Below, piece after piece: positions 8,100-17,234 of a stretch of DNA of 55,569 bases. Location: positions 1 to 55,569 of the forward strand of contig QZKB01000095.1 in assembly GCA_003599415.1 (NCBI GenBank), in the 5' to 3' direction. The position numbers and the translations under genes are program-made. The DNA is from Ignavibacteriales bacterium (GTDB lineage: Bacteria > Bacteroidota > Ignavibacteria > Ignavibacteriales > SURF-24). The notes beneath the pieces were generated by a model. The model had not been told where the DNA came from and did no database searches. It saw only the letters and a list, made by a program, of their open reading frames with translations. The first letter of the stretch is position 1; the number at the start of each line of letters is the position of its first letter.

Positions 8100-10040
8100 T
8101 CAATTATAATGCAGATGTAAATGACAGCTTTCTTTCAGTTTAAGAAAATCTACAGGGTAAACTTTTTTATGCGGACAATTGATTGTTGCGGGTTCACCTG
8201 AATCAACGCAAAGTTCTACTTCCTGAACTAATGTTGGCTTTGGAAATTGAGACCCGTAAAATCCTGGAACTCTCCTTGATATTTCCGACATCATTCTTCC
8301 CCAGATTGGTGCGGCGGCAGAACCACCATATTGAAATCCACCACCGAGTTTTTTCTTTGCATTATCAAAACCTGTCCACACCGCAGTTGATAATAAAGGA
8401 TTATAACCAACAAACCAGGCATCAGTATAATCCTGTGTTGTTCCCGTTTTACCCGCGGCAGTTCCTTTATAATATCTTCTTACTGAAGTTGCAGTACCGC
8501 TATCCACAACAGTTTCCATGGCTTTGGTAAGTAAATAGCAGGTTGCAGAATCAAGTACAACGGTTGTATCGATAGTGTTGTGGCTGTACAAAATTCTTCC
8601 TTTTCTATCTTCAATTTTTACTATTGAGAAAGGTTTTGCATACTTACCCTGAGATGCAAATACGGCAAAAGAAGCTGCCATTTCCAAAGGAGAAACCTCA
8701 CCGGTTCCTAATGATATTGACGGGTAAGGAGGAATTATAGATTCTATTTTTAATTTGCTGGCAAAAGCCACAACTGAATCGGGACAGGTTAATTCAACTA
8801 TTGCATGCGCTGCTGCCGCATTAACGGAGTATTGGATTGCACTTATCATGGGAATAGTATCGTTGGTAAATATCTCATTGGAATTCTGCGGGCTCCAAAC
8901 CTGGTTTGTAAAACTATCAACCACGGAAATTGGCGTATCATAGGTCGGTGTTGCAAGGGTGTAACCTTGTTCAAGCAGACTTCCGTAAAGAAATGGTTTG
9001 AAAGATGAACCGGGCTGACGAAGTATTTGTACGGCACGGTTTAATCCGCGCGCCTCAGATTCCGGGTTACCGCCAACCATAGCTTTAATTTTTCCTGTTC
9101 CAACTTCAACTGAAACCAATCCAACCTGTGCATTTTTCATTGATGAAGGAAAATGATCCCACTGAGTTTTAACAGCATCTTCAGCAGCCTTTTGGTAATC
9201 AAGATTTAATGTGGTTGTAATTTTTAGCTGATCCTGGTTTAAGTATATTCCCTGCGGATTCAGGATCGCAACCGCCTCCTTTCTAACCTGTTCAAGAAAG
9301 TGCCTGCCGTAGTTATCCATTAACTTAATTCCAAGTTTTTGCTTTTTTATCTTTTGAAATTCCTTGTTGGAGAGTTTACCAACTTCAACTAAATTATAAA
9401 GAACTTCATTCCTTCTTGCTAAAGTTCTATCTGGGTTTTTAGCCGGATCGAACAAGCCGGGTGATTGTAATAGTCCTATTAAAGTTGCGGATTCAGCGAT
9501 TGTAAGTTTATCCGGAGTTTTCCGGAAATACTTTTGGGATGCTGCCCATATACCCCATGAGCTATGCCCGAAGTAAACAGTATTTAAGTACAACCTGAGA
9601 ATTTCATCTTTGGAAAATTTTGCTTCTAATCCTTTTGCAAGATCAATTTCTTCTATCTTTCGGGATATGGTTCTTTCATGTGAAAGAAAAAGATTTCTTG
9701 CAAGCTGCATTGTTAATGTACTTCCACCCTGGGTTGAACCAGTTAGTGTTTTTAAAATTGCTCTTCCCAATCCTTTGTAGGAAACTCCGTCGTGGTTATA
9801 AAAATCTCTGTCTTCAGTAGCAATTAAACTGTAAATAATCCATTTGGAAATGCTGCCGGTGTTAGGAATTTCCACCCTGTGTTTATCTCCATAATAGCCG
9901 ATTACTCTTCCATTCTCATCTACCGCATAAGAAGCATAATTAAGTTTGATTGGAGGCAGGTTTTGTGCGAGATTTATGTTCTCAATTGTTAACAGTAAAA
10001 TTAAAATTAATGAGAACCTGAAAATATTTTTATGTGTCAT
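8100..10040 (-). CDS. Penicillin-binding protein 1A, bifunctional glycosyltransferase/transpeptidase
   Basis: The 646-residue class A PBP polymerises and crosslinks peptidoglycan in the periplasm. An N-terminal hydrophobic segment (about 7-25) serves as anchor or signal. The GT51 domain has the catalytic-Glu motif EDRDFYNHDG (Glu76), GGSTLTMQLARNLF, and KIEEIDLAKGLE..LRLYLNTVYFG. The transpeptidase has SxxK in GSSFKPF (Ser345), SVN and KTGTT (Lys531), then DAWFVGYNP. All catalytic motifs are present. It is shorter than many PBP1A proteins (750-850 aa) because the C-terminal extension and OB-like insertion are minimal. The toxin-antitoxin pair lies directly downstream on the same strand. Confidence 0.95.
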   Translation of the reverse strand: MTHKNIFRFSLILILLLTIENINLAQNLPPIKLNYASYAVDENGRVIGYYGDKHRVEIPNTGSISKWIIYSLIATEDRDFYNHDGVSYKGLGRAILKTLTGSTQGGSTLTMQLARNLFLSHERTISRKIEEIDLAKGLEAKFSKDEILRLYLNTVYFGHSSWGIWAASQKYFRKTPDKLTIAESATLIGLLQSPGLFDPAKNPDRTLARRNEVLYNLVEVGKLSNKEFQKIKKQKLGIKLMDNYGRHFLEQVRKEAVAILNPQGIYLNQDQLKITTTLNLDYQKAAEDAVKTQWDHFPSSMKNAQVGLVSVEVGTGKIKAMVGGNPESEARGLNRAVQILRQPGSSFKPFLYGSLLEQGYTLATPTYDTPISVVDSFTNQVWSPQNSNEIFTNDTIPMISAIQYSVNAAAAHAIVELTCPDSVVAFASKLKIESIIPPYPSISLGTGEVSPLEMAASFAVFASQGKYAKPFSIVKIEDRKGRILYSHNTIDTTVVLDSATCYLLTKAMETVVDSGTATSVRRYYKGTAAGKTGTTQDYTDAWFVGYNPLLSTAVWTGFDNAKKKLGGGFQYGGSAAAPIWGRMMSEISRRVPGFYGSQFPKPTLVQEVELCVDSGEPATINCPHKKVYPVDFLKLKESCHLHLHYN

Positions 10041-10118
10041 CTTTTAATAAATCAAAAAAAATTACGTAGTGCTTTTTTGACGGATAAATTTAAGTAAATG
10101 TTTTATGTCCTGTATTGT

Positions 10119-10892
10119 CTAATACCTGTAGTGCCTTATCTGTTCACCTTTAATTCCAATTTCCGTCATAGCTTCAATTCCAATTTGTAAATGTAAATCT
10201 ACAAATTGCTCAGTAACTTTTTTATCGGATTCTTCGGTCTTTATTCCTTCCGGAATCATCGGCATATCGGAGACAAGCAACAAAGCGCCGCGTGAAATTT
10301 CATTTACATGACCAACAATAAAAAGAGTCGCGGTTTCCATATCAATACCGATAACAGAGAGTTTTTGTAAATAGGTTTTGAAATCCTCATCCCACTCCCA
10401 TACACGCCGGTTTGTAGTATAAATAACTCCCGTGCGGTATTCCATGTTATAATCCACAATTTTTTCCGATACGAATTTATGAAGTTTAAACGAAGGCAGG
10501 GCAGGTACTTCGTGCGGCATATAATCATCGCTTGTACCTTCACCTCGTATTGCTGCAATCGGTAAAATAAAGTGCCCGATTTCTGTTGATGGTTTTATTC
10601 CGCCGCATTTACCCAGGAACAAAACTCCTTTGGGTTGCCTTGCGACCAGCAAATCCATAATTGTAGCAGCATTGGATGAACCGATTCCGAAATTAATAAT
10701 TGATAAGCCGGCAGAATTTGTTGCAGTTTGCATTGGTCTGCCAACACCTTTAACCTCACAATTAAACTGCTCTGCAAACTTAGTAACGTAATTATGAAAG
10801 TTGGTTAAAAGCAGGTAATCGCCTAACTCATCTATAGCCGTACCGGTATAGCGGGGCAGCCAGTTCTGGGCAAGTTCTAATTTTGTTTTCAA
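10119..10892 (-). CDS. amn: AMP nucleosidase, short form
   Basis: The 257-residue protein belongs to the nucleoside phosphorylase superfamily: GIGSSNAATIMDLL (phosphate-binding part), GKCGGI, RGEGTSDDYMPHEVPALP and the substrate-binding VIGIDMETATLF followed by LLVSDMP. This matches Bacteroidota short AMP nucleosidases (about 258 aa), which hydrolyse AMP to adenine and ribose 5-phosphate and lack the N-terminal domain of the E. coli enzyme. It appears to start at TTG (10892), preceded by CAGGT. Monocistronic. Purine salvage or adenylate-pool control is the expected role. Confidence 0.9.
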   Translation of the reverse strand: MKTKLELAQNWLPRYTGTAIDELGDYLLLTNFHNYVTKFAEQFNCEVKGVGRPMQTATNSAGLSIINFGIGSSNAATIMDLLVARQPKGVLFLGKCGGIKPSTEIGHFILPIAAIRGEGTSDDYMPHEVPALPSFKLHKFVSEKIVDYNMEYRTGVIYTTNRRVWEWDEDFKTYLQKLSVIGIDMETATLFIVGHVNEISRGALLLVSDMPMIPEGIKTEESDKKVTEQFVDLHLQIGIEAMTEIGIKGEQIRHYRY

Positions 10893-11005
10893 ATTTTACC
10901 TGTATATAAAAAGTAAATTCAATTTAGTGTAATTAAAAATAAAGATAATTTCACTTTGATATTAAGTCGAGGGAAAAATATTGTAATGAGATTTCACCGT
11001 AAGCA

Positions 11006-11572
11006 TCATTTAAAAGACACATTTTTTATCTCTCGTACTTCACCCGGTTTCATTTTCTGGAGCAAGATATTCCCGATCCTTATTCTTATAAGCCTTAGTG
11101 TCGGATACCCTTCTGATGCAGTCATCTTTCTTACCTGCCTGTTTCTTCCTTCAATTAAAGAAATACTTAACCAGGAAGTTGGAATATTTTTTCTCTCTCT
11201 TATAGGAGGAATTCTTTCAGGAAGTTCTTTTGGTTCTTCAACAAGTTTTACTTTTGCGGGAAGCGTTAATTTGTTTTCGATTATAACACCTTTACAAAGT
11301 TTGTCTATAGCTTCTTGTGTCGGAACTCCTTCTACCTGGGCTAAATATTCTCTCTCATGCCTGAACTTTGGATTTAAAAGCATATGATTCAATTTCTTGT
11401 CGTTTGTAAGCAATACCAATCCCTCGCTGTCCATATCAAGTCGACCAACAGGATAGACATCTTTTGGAAATGGGAAGAGATCCGCAAGAGTACTTCTTCC
11501 ATTGCCGTCTGTAAATTGAGTAAGCATTCCGTAAGGTTTATAAGCAATGTAGTATTTAAAAGTATTCTTCAA
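11006..11572 (-). CDS. rluE: 23S rRNA pseudouridine synthase, RluE/RsuA type
   Basis: The 188-residue protein has the RsuA-family catalytic motif GRLDMDSEGLVLLTND (catalytic Asp at about residue 44), YLAQVEG, and the C-terminal LIEGRNRQVRKMTASEGYPTLRLIRIRIG. It has no N-terminal S4 domain, like RluE, which modifies U2457 of 23S rRNA in E. coli; I infer that target by similarity. It starts at TTG 11572, three bases after the stop of the glycosyltransferase gene, so the two are probably co-transcribed. Confidence 0.88.
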   Translation of the reverse strand: MKNTFKYYIAYKPYGMLTQFTDGNGRSTLADLFPFPKDVYPVGRLDMDSEGLVLLTNDKKLNHMLLNPKFRHEREYLAQVEGVPTQEAIDKLCKGVIIENKLTLPAKVKLVEEPKELPERIPPIRERKNIPTSWLSISLIEGRNRQVRKMTASEGYPTLRLIRIRIGNILLQKMKPGEVREIKNVSFK

Positions 11573-11575
11573 AAT

Positions 11576-12229
11576 CTATTCTTCACTTTGTATAATTTTG
11601 TTTGTAATACTATCCGGCGCGTCACGGTGGTAAATATATGTCGGTTCATCAGTCTTTATTATTTTATATTTTTTTTCTGCACGCTCAAATAAATCGGAGT
11701 CTTCACTATATGGCAGATTTTTGAAACCGCCAAGTTCAACAAACATTTTTCTTTTTCCGAAAAATGTTCCTCCGATTACACATTCATTTAAATGGATAAG
11801 CTTGGTCGGATCATGTTTATCTGCAACAAAAGGATTTCCAATAATTCTTACCCCGCCGTGAATCAAATCTAATTCCGGATTTCTGTTCATAAGTTTTATT
11901 CTGATTTCAAGATGATTTGGTTCATACTCATCGTCGCTATCTAAAAATGTAATAAAATTTCCAACCGATGCAGCAATCCCTGTGTTTCTTGAAAGTGCAA
12001 GTTTTTTATTCCTATGTTTCATGTATCGCACGTTTTCAAATTTGCTTAAGTAATTATCCATTACTTTAAAAGAATTATCACAGCTTCCGTCATCAACAAA
12101 AATTAATTCCCAGGATTTGTAAGTCTGAGCCAAAAGCGATTCAACACTTCTTTGCAAATAACCTGCCCGGTTAAATGAAGCCATAATAACCGAGATTTCA
12201 GGTTTAAATTTATCATAAACCAAAGGCAT
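11576..12229 (-). CDS. GT2 family glycosyltransferase
   Basis: The 217-residue protein has the GT-A core: EISVIMASFNRAGYLQRSVESLLAQTYKSWELIFVDDGS (residues about 9-48) and the metal-binding DxD-like FLDSDDEYEPNHL (about 92-104), then GGVRIIG, GGFKNLPYSEDSDLFERA. Short GT2 enzymes of this kind transfer sugars onto polysaccharide, LPS or protein glycans. It leads a two-gene unit with the pseudouridine synthase and is divergent from the small gene at 12363. Donor and acceptor unknown. Confidence 0.9.
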   Translation of the reverse strand: MPLVYDKFKPEISVIMASFNRAGYLQRSVESLLAQTYKSWELIFVDDGSCDNSFKVMDNYLSKFENVRYMKHRNKKLALSRNTGIAASVGNFITFLDSDDEYEPNHLEIRIKLMNRNPELDLIHGGVRIIGNPFVADKHDPTKLIHLNECVIGGTFFGKRKMFVELGGFKNLPYSEDSDLFERAEKKYKIIKTDEPTYIYHRDAPDSITNKIIQSEE

Positions 12230-12362
12230 AGGATTTTTTCTGTTTTTTTTAGTTGAACAAATTCAGTTAAAAACTACCATAATTTAATTAATTTCGCCGT
12301 TTTTTATATCCGCTATTATAGTTATTTTTACATCGATTTTCTTAATAGGCGAGGGTGATTAA

Positions 12363-12590
12363 ATGTCGCTAAGAGAACAGAATAAATATTTTGAAGCTTT
12401 ACGGCGTTTTGAAACTAAATTAGAGAAGAAAGATAGCGAAGATTACAAAATGCTTCTTTCGCGCCATAAAGATGATGAAGACCTCGATATTTTATCTATG
12501 AACAGGTTGAGAGAACTATATACAAAATATTATCTCGACCGTCAGAAAAAAAATTATGACGCTTACTTTAAGAAAAGCCCCGGTGAATAA
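12363..12590 (+). CDS. Small charged protein of unknown function
   Basis: The 75-residue product is highly charged (Lys, Glu, Asp, Arg) and predicted helical throughout, with no signal peptide or Cys. It has a clear Shine-Dalgarno (GAGG with GTGATTAA before the ATG), and 64 bp separate it from the DUF2723 gene, suggesting co-transcription. No family recognised. The KYYLDRQKKNYDAYFKK tail suggests a helical binding surface. Confidence 0.6.
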   Translation: MSLREQNKYFEALRRFETKLEKKDSEDYKMLLSRHKDDEDLDILSMNRLRELYTKYYLDRQKKNYDAYFKKSPGE

Positions 12591-12654
12591 ACTCTGGTAC
12601 CGGAACAATCTATAATTAAATTGCGTATAAAATACTACCATTTTTGAGGATTTA

Positions 12655-15594
12655 ATGAACAATAAGTTAGTTCACAGAATTTTTGCTGTGTTTGTTTTTA
12701 TCATTTCTTTTATTCAATATTTTCTAACGGTTCAGCCTTCGGTTTCCTTTTGGGATTGCGGTGAATTTATAGCTGCTGGTTACTCACTGCAAGTTCCGCA
12801 TCCTCCGGGAGCGCCGTTATTCTTATTACTCGGCAGGTTATTCTCAATGCTCCCGATTGGTGAAAACATTGCATTCAGAGTAAATATGATATCAGTACTT
12901 TCAAGCGCATTATCTGTGGTCTTTGTTTATCTTGTTGCCGTTAAGTTGATTGAAAATTTCAGAGATAAAAAATCAGAAAGTCTTTTAGATAGAATAGTAA
13001 ATTATGTTGCAGCGGCTGTTGGCGCTTTATCGCTTTCATTCAGTGATACTTTCTGGTTTAACGGTGTTGAAGCAGAAGTGTATGCTGCAAGTACATTTTT
13101 ATTTGCTCTTATTACATGGCTTATGATGTTATGGAATGAAAAAGCAGATGAACCGGATAATGAAAAATATCTTATAATGATTGCTTACCTCGTCGGTTTA
13201 TCAACCGGCGTTCACCTTATGGCTGTACTTGCCATGGTTCCTGTTGTAATGGTTGTGGTTTTCAGAAAGTATGTTGATGATGAAGAAGCTTTGAAAAAAA
13301 CAGGATATATTTTTCTTGGTCACGCAGTAGTGCTGTTGTTAATTGCGCTTGCTTTATGGGGCGGACAAAAAATAGCACAGCCGCCTGCACCGGAAGAGTA
13401 CCAGGCATTCGATTCAAGATTTAAATGGATTATGGTTGGAATAAGCGTTGTTGTAATGGCTGCATTCTGGAAAAAATTATTTAACAGGAATTCATTTTAT
13501 ATCCCCTTAATTGTTGGAGGTATTGCCCTTGCATTTACCTATCCCGGTGTTGTTAAAATGCTGCCGGGTTTAATTAAAAATGTTGGCGGGGATAATATTA
13601 CCGTAGATATACTTGTAATTGTTGTACTGTTTGCAATACTTGGTGGAGGAATTTATTGGTCGGTTAAGAATAATAAACCAACACTTAATCTTGTTTTTAC
13701 TTCGATGTTGTTTGTCATACTTGGTTTTACAACTTATGCTATGGTAATTATAAGAGCTAACCAGCAACCACCAATGAATGAGAATGAGCCAAATGATTTT
13801 ACCGAACTGGTCTCTTACCTTAACCGTGAACAGTACGGTGATTTCCCGACCTTCAAAAGAAGATTTACTGCCGAAGCTCATCAAACAGGAGTTTACACTA
13901 ACTATTCATCAGATCTTGAATTCTTCTGGAAATACCAGATGGATCATATGTTCAACCGTTACTTAGCATGGAATTACATCGGAAGAGTTGGATGGAATCA
14001 GGATGACGGTGTTAACTGGAAACAATTATACGGCATTCCATTCTTTATAGGTTTGTTCGGAATATATTTCCATTTCAGAAAAGACTGGAAGATGGCATCC
14101 GTATTCATGGTGATGTTTATCTTTATGGGCTACCTGACTGCATTCTACCAGAATCAACAGGAGCCGCAGCCGCGTGAAAGAGATTATTTTTACGTGGGTG
14201 CATTCTTCGTCTATTCTGTATGGATAGCGCTTGGTGTAAGAGGTTTGGCAGATCTTGTTAAGGAAAGTATTAAAAATAAAAGCGCTGCGCAATTTGCAGT
14301 ATATGGAATTTTATTATTCAGCGTAGTCTTCGTTCCGATTAATATGGCGCGGACAAACTGGGCAAGCCACGATAGATCAGATAATTATGTTCCGTGGGAT
14401 TACTCATATAACTTATTACAAAGCTGTGCACCCAATGCAATACTTTTTACTAACGGTGATAACGATACATTCCCGTTATGGTACCTGCAGGATGTTGAGG
14501 GTGTAAGAAGAGATGTTAGAATTGCAAACCTTAGCTTGCTCAATACTCCTTGGTATATTAAACAGCTCAAGCATACGGAACCATACGGTGCGATGAAGGT
14601 TGCTATAAATTATACTGACGCTATGATTGAAACAATTGAACCCGTACGATGGGAACCGCAGATAGTATCTGTTCCTGTCTCTCCTCAGGTTCTTAACGAT
14701 TATACAGTTAAAGATGCTTCAATTGAAAGTCCTGTTCCTACTTCTTTTGTTGAAAAGTACGGCTCAATAGATTCTTCAATTGTTAAGACAGGCAGACTGG
14801 CATGGAGAATGAGTAACACTTTAAGTTATGGTGAAGTTAAAGCGATAAGAGTTCAGGATCTTATGGTTAAGGATATTGTGGAAGCTAATAACTGGCAAAG
14901 ACCAATTTATTTCGCCGTTACCTGTGCAGATGATTCTAAGATTGGTTTGCAGGATTACCTGATTATGGAAGGATTGGCTTACAGACTTATTCCTGTAAAG
15001 CGGAAACCAAATCAGGAATTCCTGAATGAAGATATAATGAAAAAACAGTTGTATGTTGATAAACCAAGTTTTAGTAAAACATACAAACCCGGATTTAATT
15101 TCCGTGGATTGAATGATAAGAGCATGTTTTTTGATGATAACCATGAAAGATTAATGCAGAATTACAGAAGTTCATACATGCGTCTTGCTGTTTATTATTT
15201 GTATAATGAAAAAAACAATAAAGAATCTGTAAGAGCTTTGGATGAGATGGAAAAAAGAATTCCACGCGATGTTGTTAAAATGCCGTATGGTTTGGAATTC
15301 GAATTGAGCAGCATGTATTTTACTGCCGGCGCTATTGATAAGTATACGAAGATGGCAAGAGATATTGAGAAAATTGCACTGAAGCAGCTTGCAGATAACC
15401 CGGATAGTTTTACGGATTATTATAATCCTTACAGAGTGCTGAGTGAAATCTATTCAAATCTGAAAGAGTATAAAAAAGGAATTAATCTCTTTTTGCCTCT
15501 TCAGAGAAGATATCCGGACGATCCGGGAATTAAAGCTGAGCTTGAAAGATTCAAGCGTATGGCTGCTCTGCAAGACAGTGTAACAAAGAAATAA
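12655..15594 (+). CDS. DUF2723 (TMEM260-like) polytopic membrane protein, putative O-glycosyltransferase
   Basis: The 979-residue protein opens with the DUF2723 signature VQPSVSFWDCGEFIAAGYSLQVPHPPGAPLFLLLGRLF (residues about 22-60), including the acidic Asp/Glu of the first extracytoplasmic loop typical of GT-C enzymes. About ten or more membrane segments follow to about residue 560, then a soluble C-terminal domain of about 400 residues (NGDNDTFPLWYLQDVEGVRRDVRIANLSLLNTPWYIKQL) with TPR-like helices near the end. The eukaryotic relative TMEM260 is an O-mannosyltransferase; a protein-glycosylation role here is inference. Shine-Dalgarno GAGGATTTA precedes the ATG. A glycosyltransferase follows. 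Confidence 0.85.
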   Translation: MNNKLVHRIFAVFVFIISFIQYFLTVQPSVSFWDCGEFIAAGYSLQVPHPPGAPLFLLLGRLFSMLPIGENIAFRVNMISVLSSALSVVFVYLVAVKLIENFRDKKSESLLDRIVNYVAAAVGALSLSFSDTFWFNGVEAEVYAASTFLFALITWLMMLWNEKADEPDNEKYLIMIAYLVGLSTGVHLMAVLAMVPVVMVVVFRKYVDDEEALKKTGYIFLGHAVVLLLIALALWGGQKIAQPPAPEEYQAFDSRFKWIMVGISVVVMAAFWKKLFNRNSFYIPLIVGGIALAFTYPGVVKMLPGLIKNVGGDNITVDILVIVVLFAILGGGIYWSVKNNKPTLNLVFTSMLFVILGFTTYAMVIIRANQQPPMNENEPNDFTELVSYLNREQYGDFPTFKRRFTAEAHQTGVYTNYSSDLEFFWKYQMDHMFNRYLAWNYIGRVGWNQDDGVNWKQLYGIPFFIGLFGIYFHFRKDWKMASVFMVMFIFMGYLTAFYQNQQEPQPRERDYFYVGAFFVYSVWIALGVRGLADLVKESIKNKSAAQFAVYGILLFSVVFVPINMARTNWASHDRSDNYVPWDYSYNLLQSCAPNAILFTNGDNDTFPLWYLQDVEGVRRDVRIANLSLLNTPWYIKQLKHTEPYGAMKVAINYTDAMIETIEPVRWEPQIVSVPVSPQVLNDYTVKDASIESPVPTSFVEKYGSIDSSIVKTGRLAWRMSNTLSYGEVKAIRVQDLMVKDIVEANNWQRPIYFAVTCADDSKIGLQDYLIMEGLAYRLIPVKRKPNQEFLNEDIMKKQLYVDKPSFSKTYKPGFNFRGLNDKSMFFDDNHERLMQNYRSSYMRLAVYYLYNEKNNKESVRALDEMEKRIPRDVVKMPYGLEFELSSMYFTAGAIDKYTKMARDIEKIALKQLADNPDSFTDYYNPYRVLSEIYSNLKEYKKGINLFLPLQRRYPDDPGIKAELERFKRMAALQDSVTKK

Positions 15595-15605
15595 TAAATT
15601 ATAAA

Positions 15606-15636
15606 AGAGACGCAGTAAAATGCGTCTCTCTTTTTA
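15606..15636 (+). terminator. Hairpin with T-run after the DUF2723 gene
   Basis: GAGACGCA (15607-15614) pairs with TGCGTCTC (15621-15628) around a 6-base loop, followed by TCTTTTTAT. It is a textbook terminator 12 bp after the stop, but it ends only a few bases before the ATG of the next gene, so it could also lower expression of that gene. Confidence 0.75.
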
Positions 15637-15642
15637 TATAAA

Positions 15643-16698
15643 ATGAAAATCTTAATTCTTGCCCTTTCCGGTATTGGTGATGCGCTGATGTTTACTCCTG
15701 CATTACAGCTGCTTAAAAACAATTACTCCGATTCGCAAATTGATGTGCTTGCAATGTTCAAAGGTGTAAAGGATATCTTTGAACGCAATCAGAATGTTAA
15801 CAAAGTCTTGTACAAAGAATTTATTAAAGAAGGAACGCTTAACTCTTTAAAGTACCTTTTTCAATTAAGAGGGAAGTACGATCTAACAATCAATGTTTAT
15901 CCCTCAAACAGGAAAGAATATAATATTTTTAACTTTCTTATTGGAGCGCCAAAACGCGCTGCCGTAAGTTACTTAAGACAGGATATTAAAAACCTCGGCT
16001 TCCTTAATAACATAACTTTTAAAGAAGATGATAAGCTTCATAATGTTGAAGAGAATATAAATCTTGTTGGAAAAATAACCGGAAAAGAATTTAGTGATAA
16101 ACCGGATTTAGAGTTTTCGTTAAAGCCGGATGATCTTTTATTTGCGGATGAATTTATAAAACGTTTTAAGATTCAGGAGAATGAAACTGTAATTGGTTTT
16201 CATCCAGGCTGCGCTGTTCTGAAAAATCATATTAAACGAAGATGGGAGCCTGAAAAGTTTTCTTTACTGGGGAAAAAGCTGATAGACAAGTATAATGCCC
16301 GCATTTTAATATTCGGTGGGCCGGATGAAACTGAATTGAAAAATGAAGTGGGTGAAAAAATAAAATCGGAAAAGGTAATTATTGCAGAGACAAACAACCT
16401 TGCTCAATCTGCTGCAGTTATGAAAAGATGCAACCTGTTTATTACAAATGATTCCAGCCTGATGCATGTTGCTGCTGCTATGCAGCTAAAAGTAATTGCT
16501 ATTATTGGACCCACAAACACAAACTACATTTATCCATGGCAAACGGAACATAGAATTGTTTCGCTTAACCTTGATTGTTCGCCCTGCTTCTTTTATTCAC
16601 CAAAACCATTAACCTGCTCAAGAACAGATATCCAGTTCAAATGCATAAAAGAGTTGGATGTTGATATGGTTTATAAAACTGCCGTAGAGTTTTTATAG
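15643..16698 (+). CDS. GT9 family (heptosyltransferase-like) glycosyltransferase
   Basis: The 351-residue protein has the GT-B fold of GT9 enzymes: N-terminal ILALSGIGDALMFTPALQLLK, central FHPGCA...RRWEPEKFSLLGKKL and RILIFGGPDE, and the C-terminal nucleotide-sugar site FITNDSSLMHVAAAMQLKVIAIIGPTNTNYIYPW. GT9 enzymes add heptose or related sugars to the LPS inner core on the cytoplasmic face. A Cys-rich tail (DCSPCFFYSPKPLTC...FKC) is typical of a subset and may bind metal. GmhA at 22242 makes heptose precursor, which supports the role. No clear Shine-Dalgarno; the ATG lies just behind a hairpin. Confidence 0.88.
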   Translation: MKILILALSGIGDALMFTPALQLLKNNYSDSQIDVLAMFKGVKDIFERNQNVNKVLYKEFIKEGTLNSLKYLFQLRGKYDLTINVYPSNRKEYNIFNFLIGAPKRAAVSYLRQDIKNLGFLNNITFKEDDKLHNVEENINLVGKITGKEFSDKPDLEFSLKPDDLLFADEFIKRFKIQENETVIGFHPGCAVLKNHIKRRWEPEKFSLLGKKLIDKYNARILIFGGPDETELKNEVGEKIKSEKVIIAETNNLAQSAAVMKRCNLFITNDSSLMHVAAAMQLKVIAIIGPTNTNYIYPWQTEHRIVSLNLDCSPCFFYSPKPLTCSRTDIQFKCIKELDVDMVYKTAVEFL

Positions 16699-16701
16699 AG
16701 G

Positions 16702-17226
16702 TCAGATATTTTTGATGATGTAATTTGCGCATTCTTCTATATCATCAAAATATTTTATCAAACCCGCCTTCCTTTTTTCAAGTAACAGTTGCTCTTCCAT
16801 TGAATCGATTAATGGGCTCCACAATTTACCATGACAGGCAAAAGGTTTCTGCTTTATAAATTGTTTGTTCATCAACTCCCAGACACTTGCAAGCTCTAAA
16901 AGTGTACCAGTGCCACCCTGAAGTATAACAAATGCATCACCAGTATTTATAAGTTTAGTTATTCTTTCAAACAATGTTTTACAAACGATGTGTTGTGTTA
17001 GGTAAGGATTATGATTGTTAAAAACTCCCTCGAGGGTTATTCCTATTGCGCTACCACCATTATCAACAGCGCTTTTTGATACGGCTTCCATTATACCACG
17101 GTTACCTCCGTTGCAAACATCAAGATTGTTTTTTGCAAGGATTGCTCCAAGCTTGTAAGCTATTTCATATTGTTCTTCTCTGTGAAGCGGAACTGAACTA
17201 CCGAATATCGTAACAATCTTTCTCAT
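16702..17226 (-). CDS. LOG family (TIGR00730-like) nucleotide phosphoribohydrolase-type protein
   Basis: The 174-residue Rossmann protein has GGNRGIMEAVSKSAVDNGG (about 39-57) and QGGTGTLLEL (about 100-109), corresponding to the LOG motif PGGxGTxxE with Gln in place of Pro and catalytic Glu retained. LOG proteins release cytokinin-type bases from nucleoside monophosphates; bacterial members often act as general nucleotide 5'-monophosphate phosphoribohydrolases. It is convergent with the GT9 gene (3 bp apart) and lies 8 bp downstream of the TonB-dependent receptor gene, probably in the same transcript. Confidence 0.82.
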   Translation of the reverse strand: MRKIVTIFGSSVPLHREEQYEIAYKLGAILAKNNLDVCNGGNRGIMEAVSKSAVDNGGSAIGITLEGVFNNHNPYLTQHIVCKTLFERITKLINTGDAFVILQGGTGTLLELASVWELMNKQFIKQKPFACHGKLWSPLIDSMEEQLLLEKRKAGLIKYFDDIEECANYIIKNI

Positions 17227-17234
17227 TTTTTTTA

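Noticed and set aside
11006..11387. Plus-strand frames across the pseudouridine synthase gene
   Set aside because: Antisense shadows of a gene with intact catalytic motifs.
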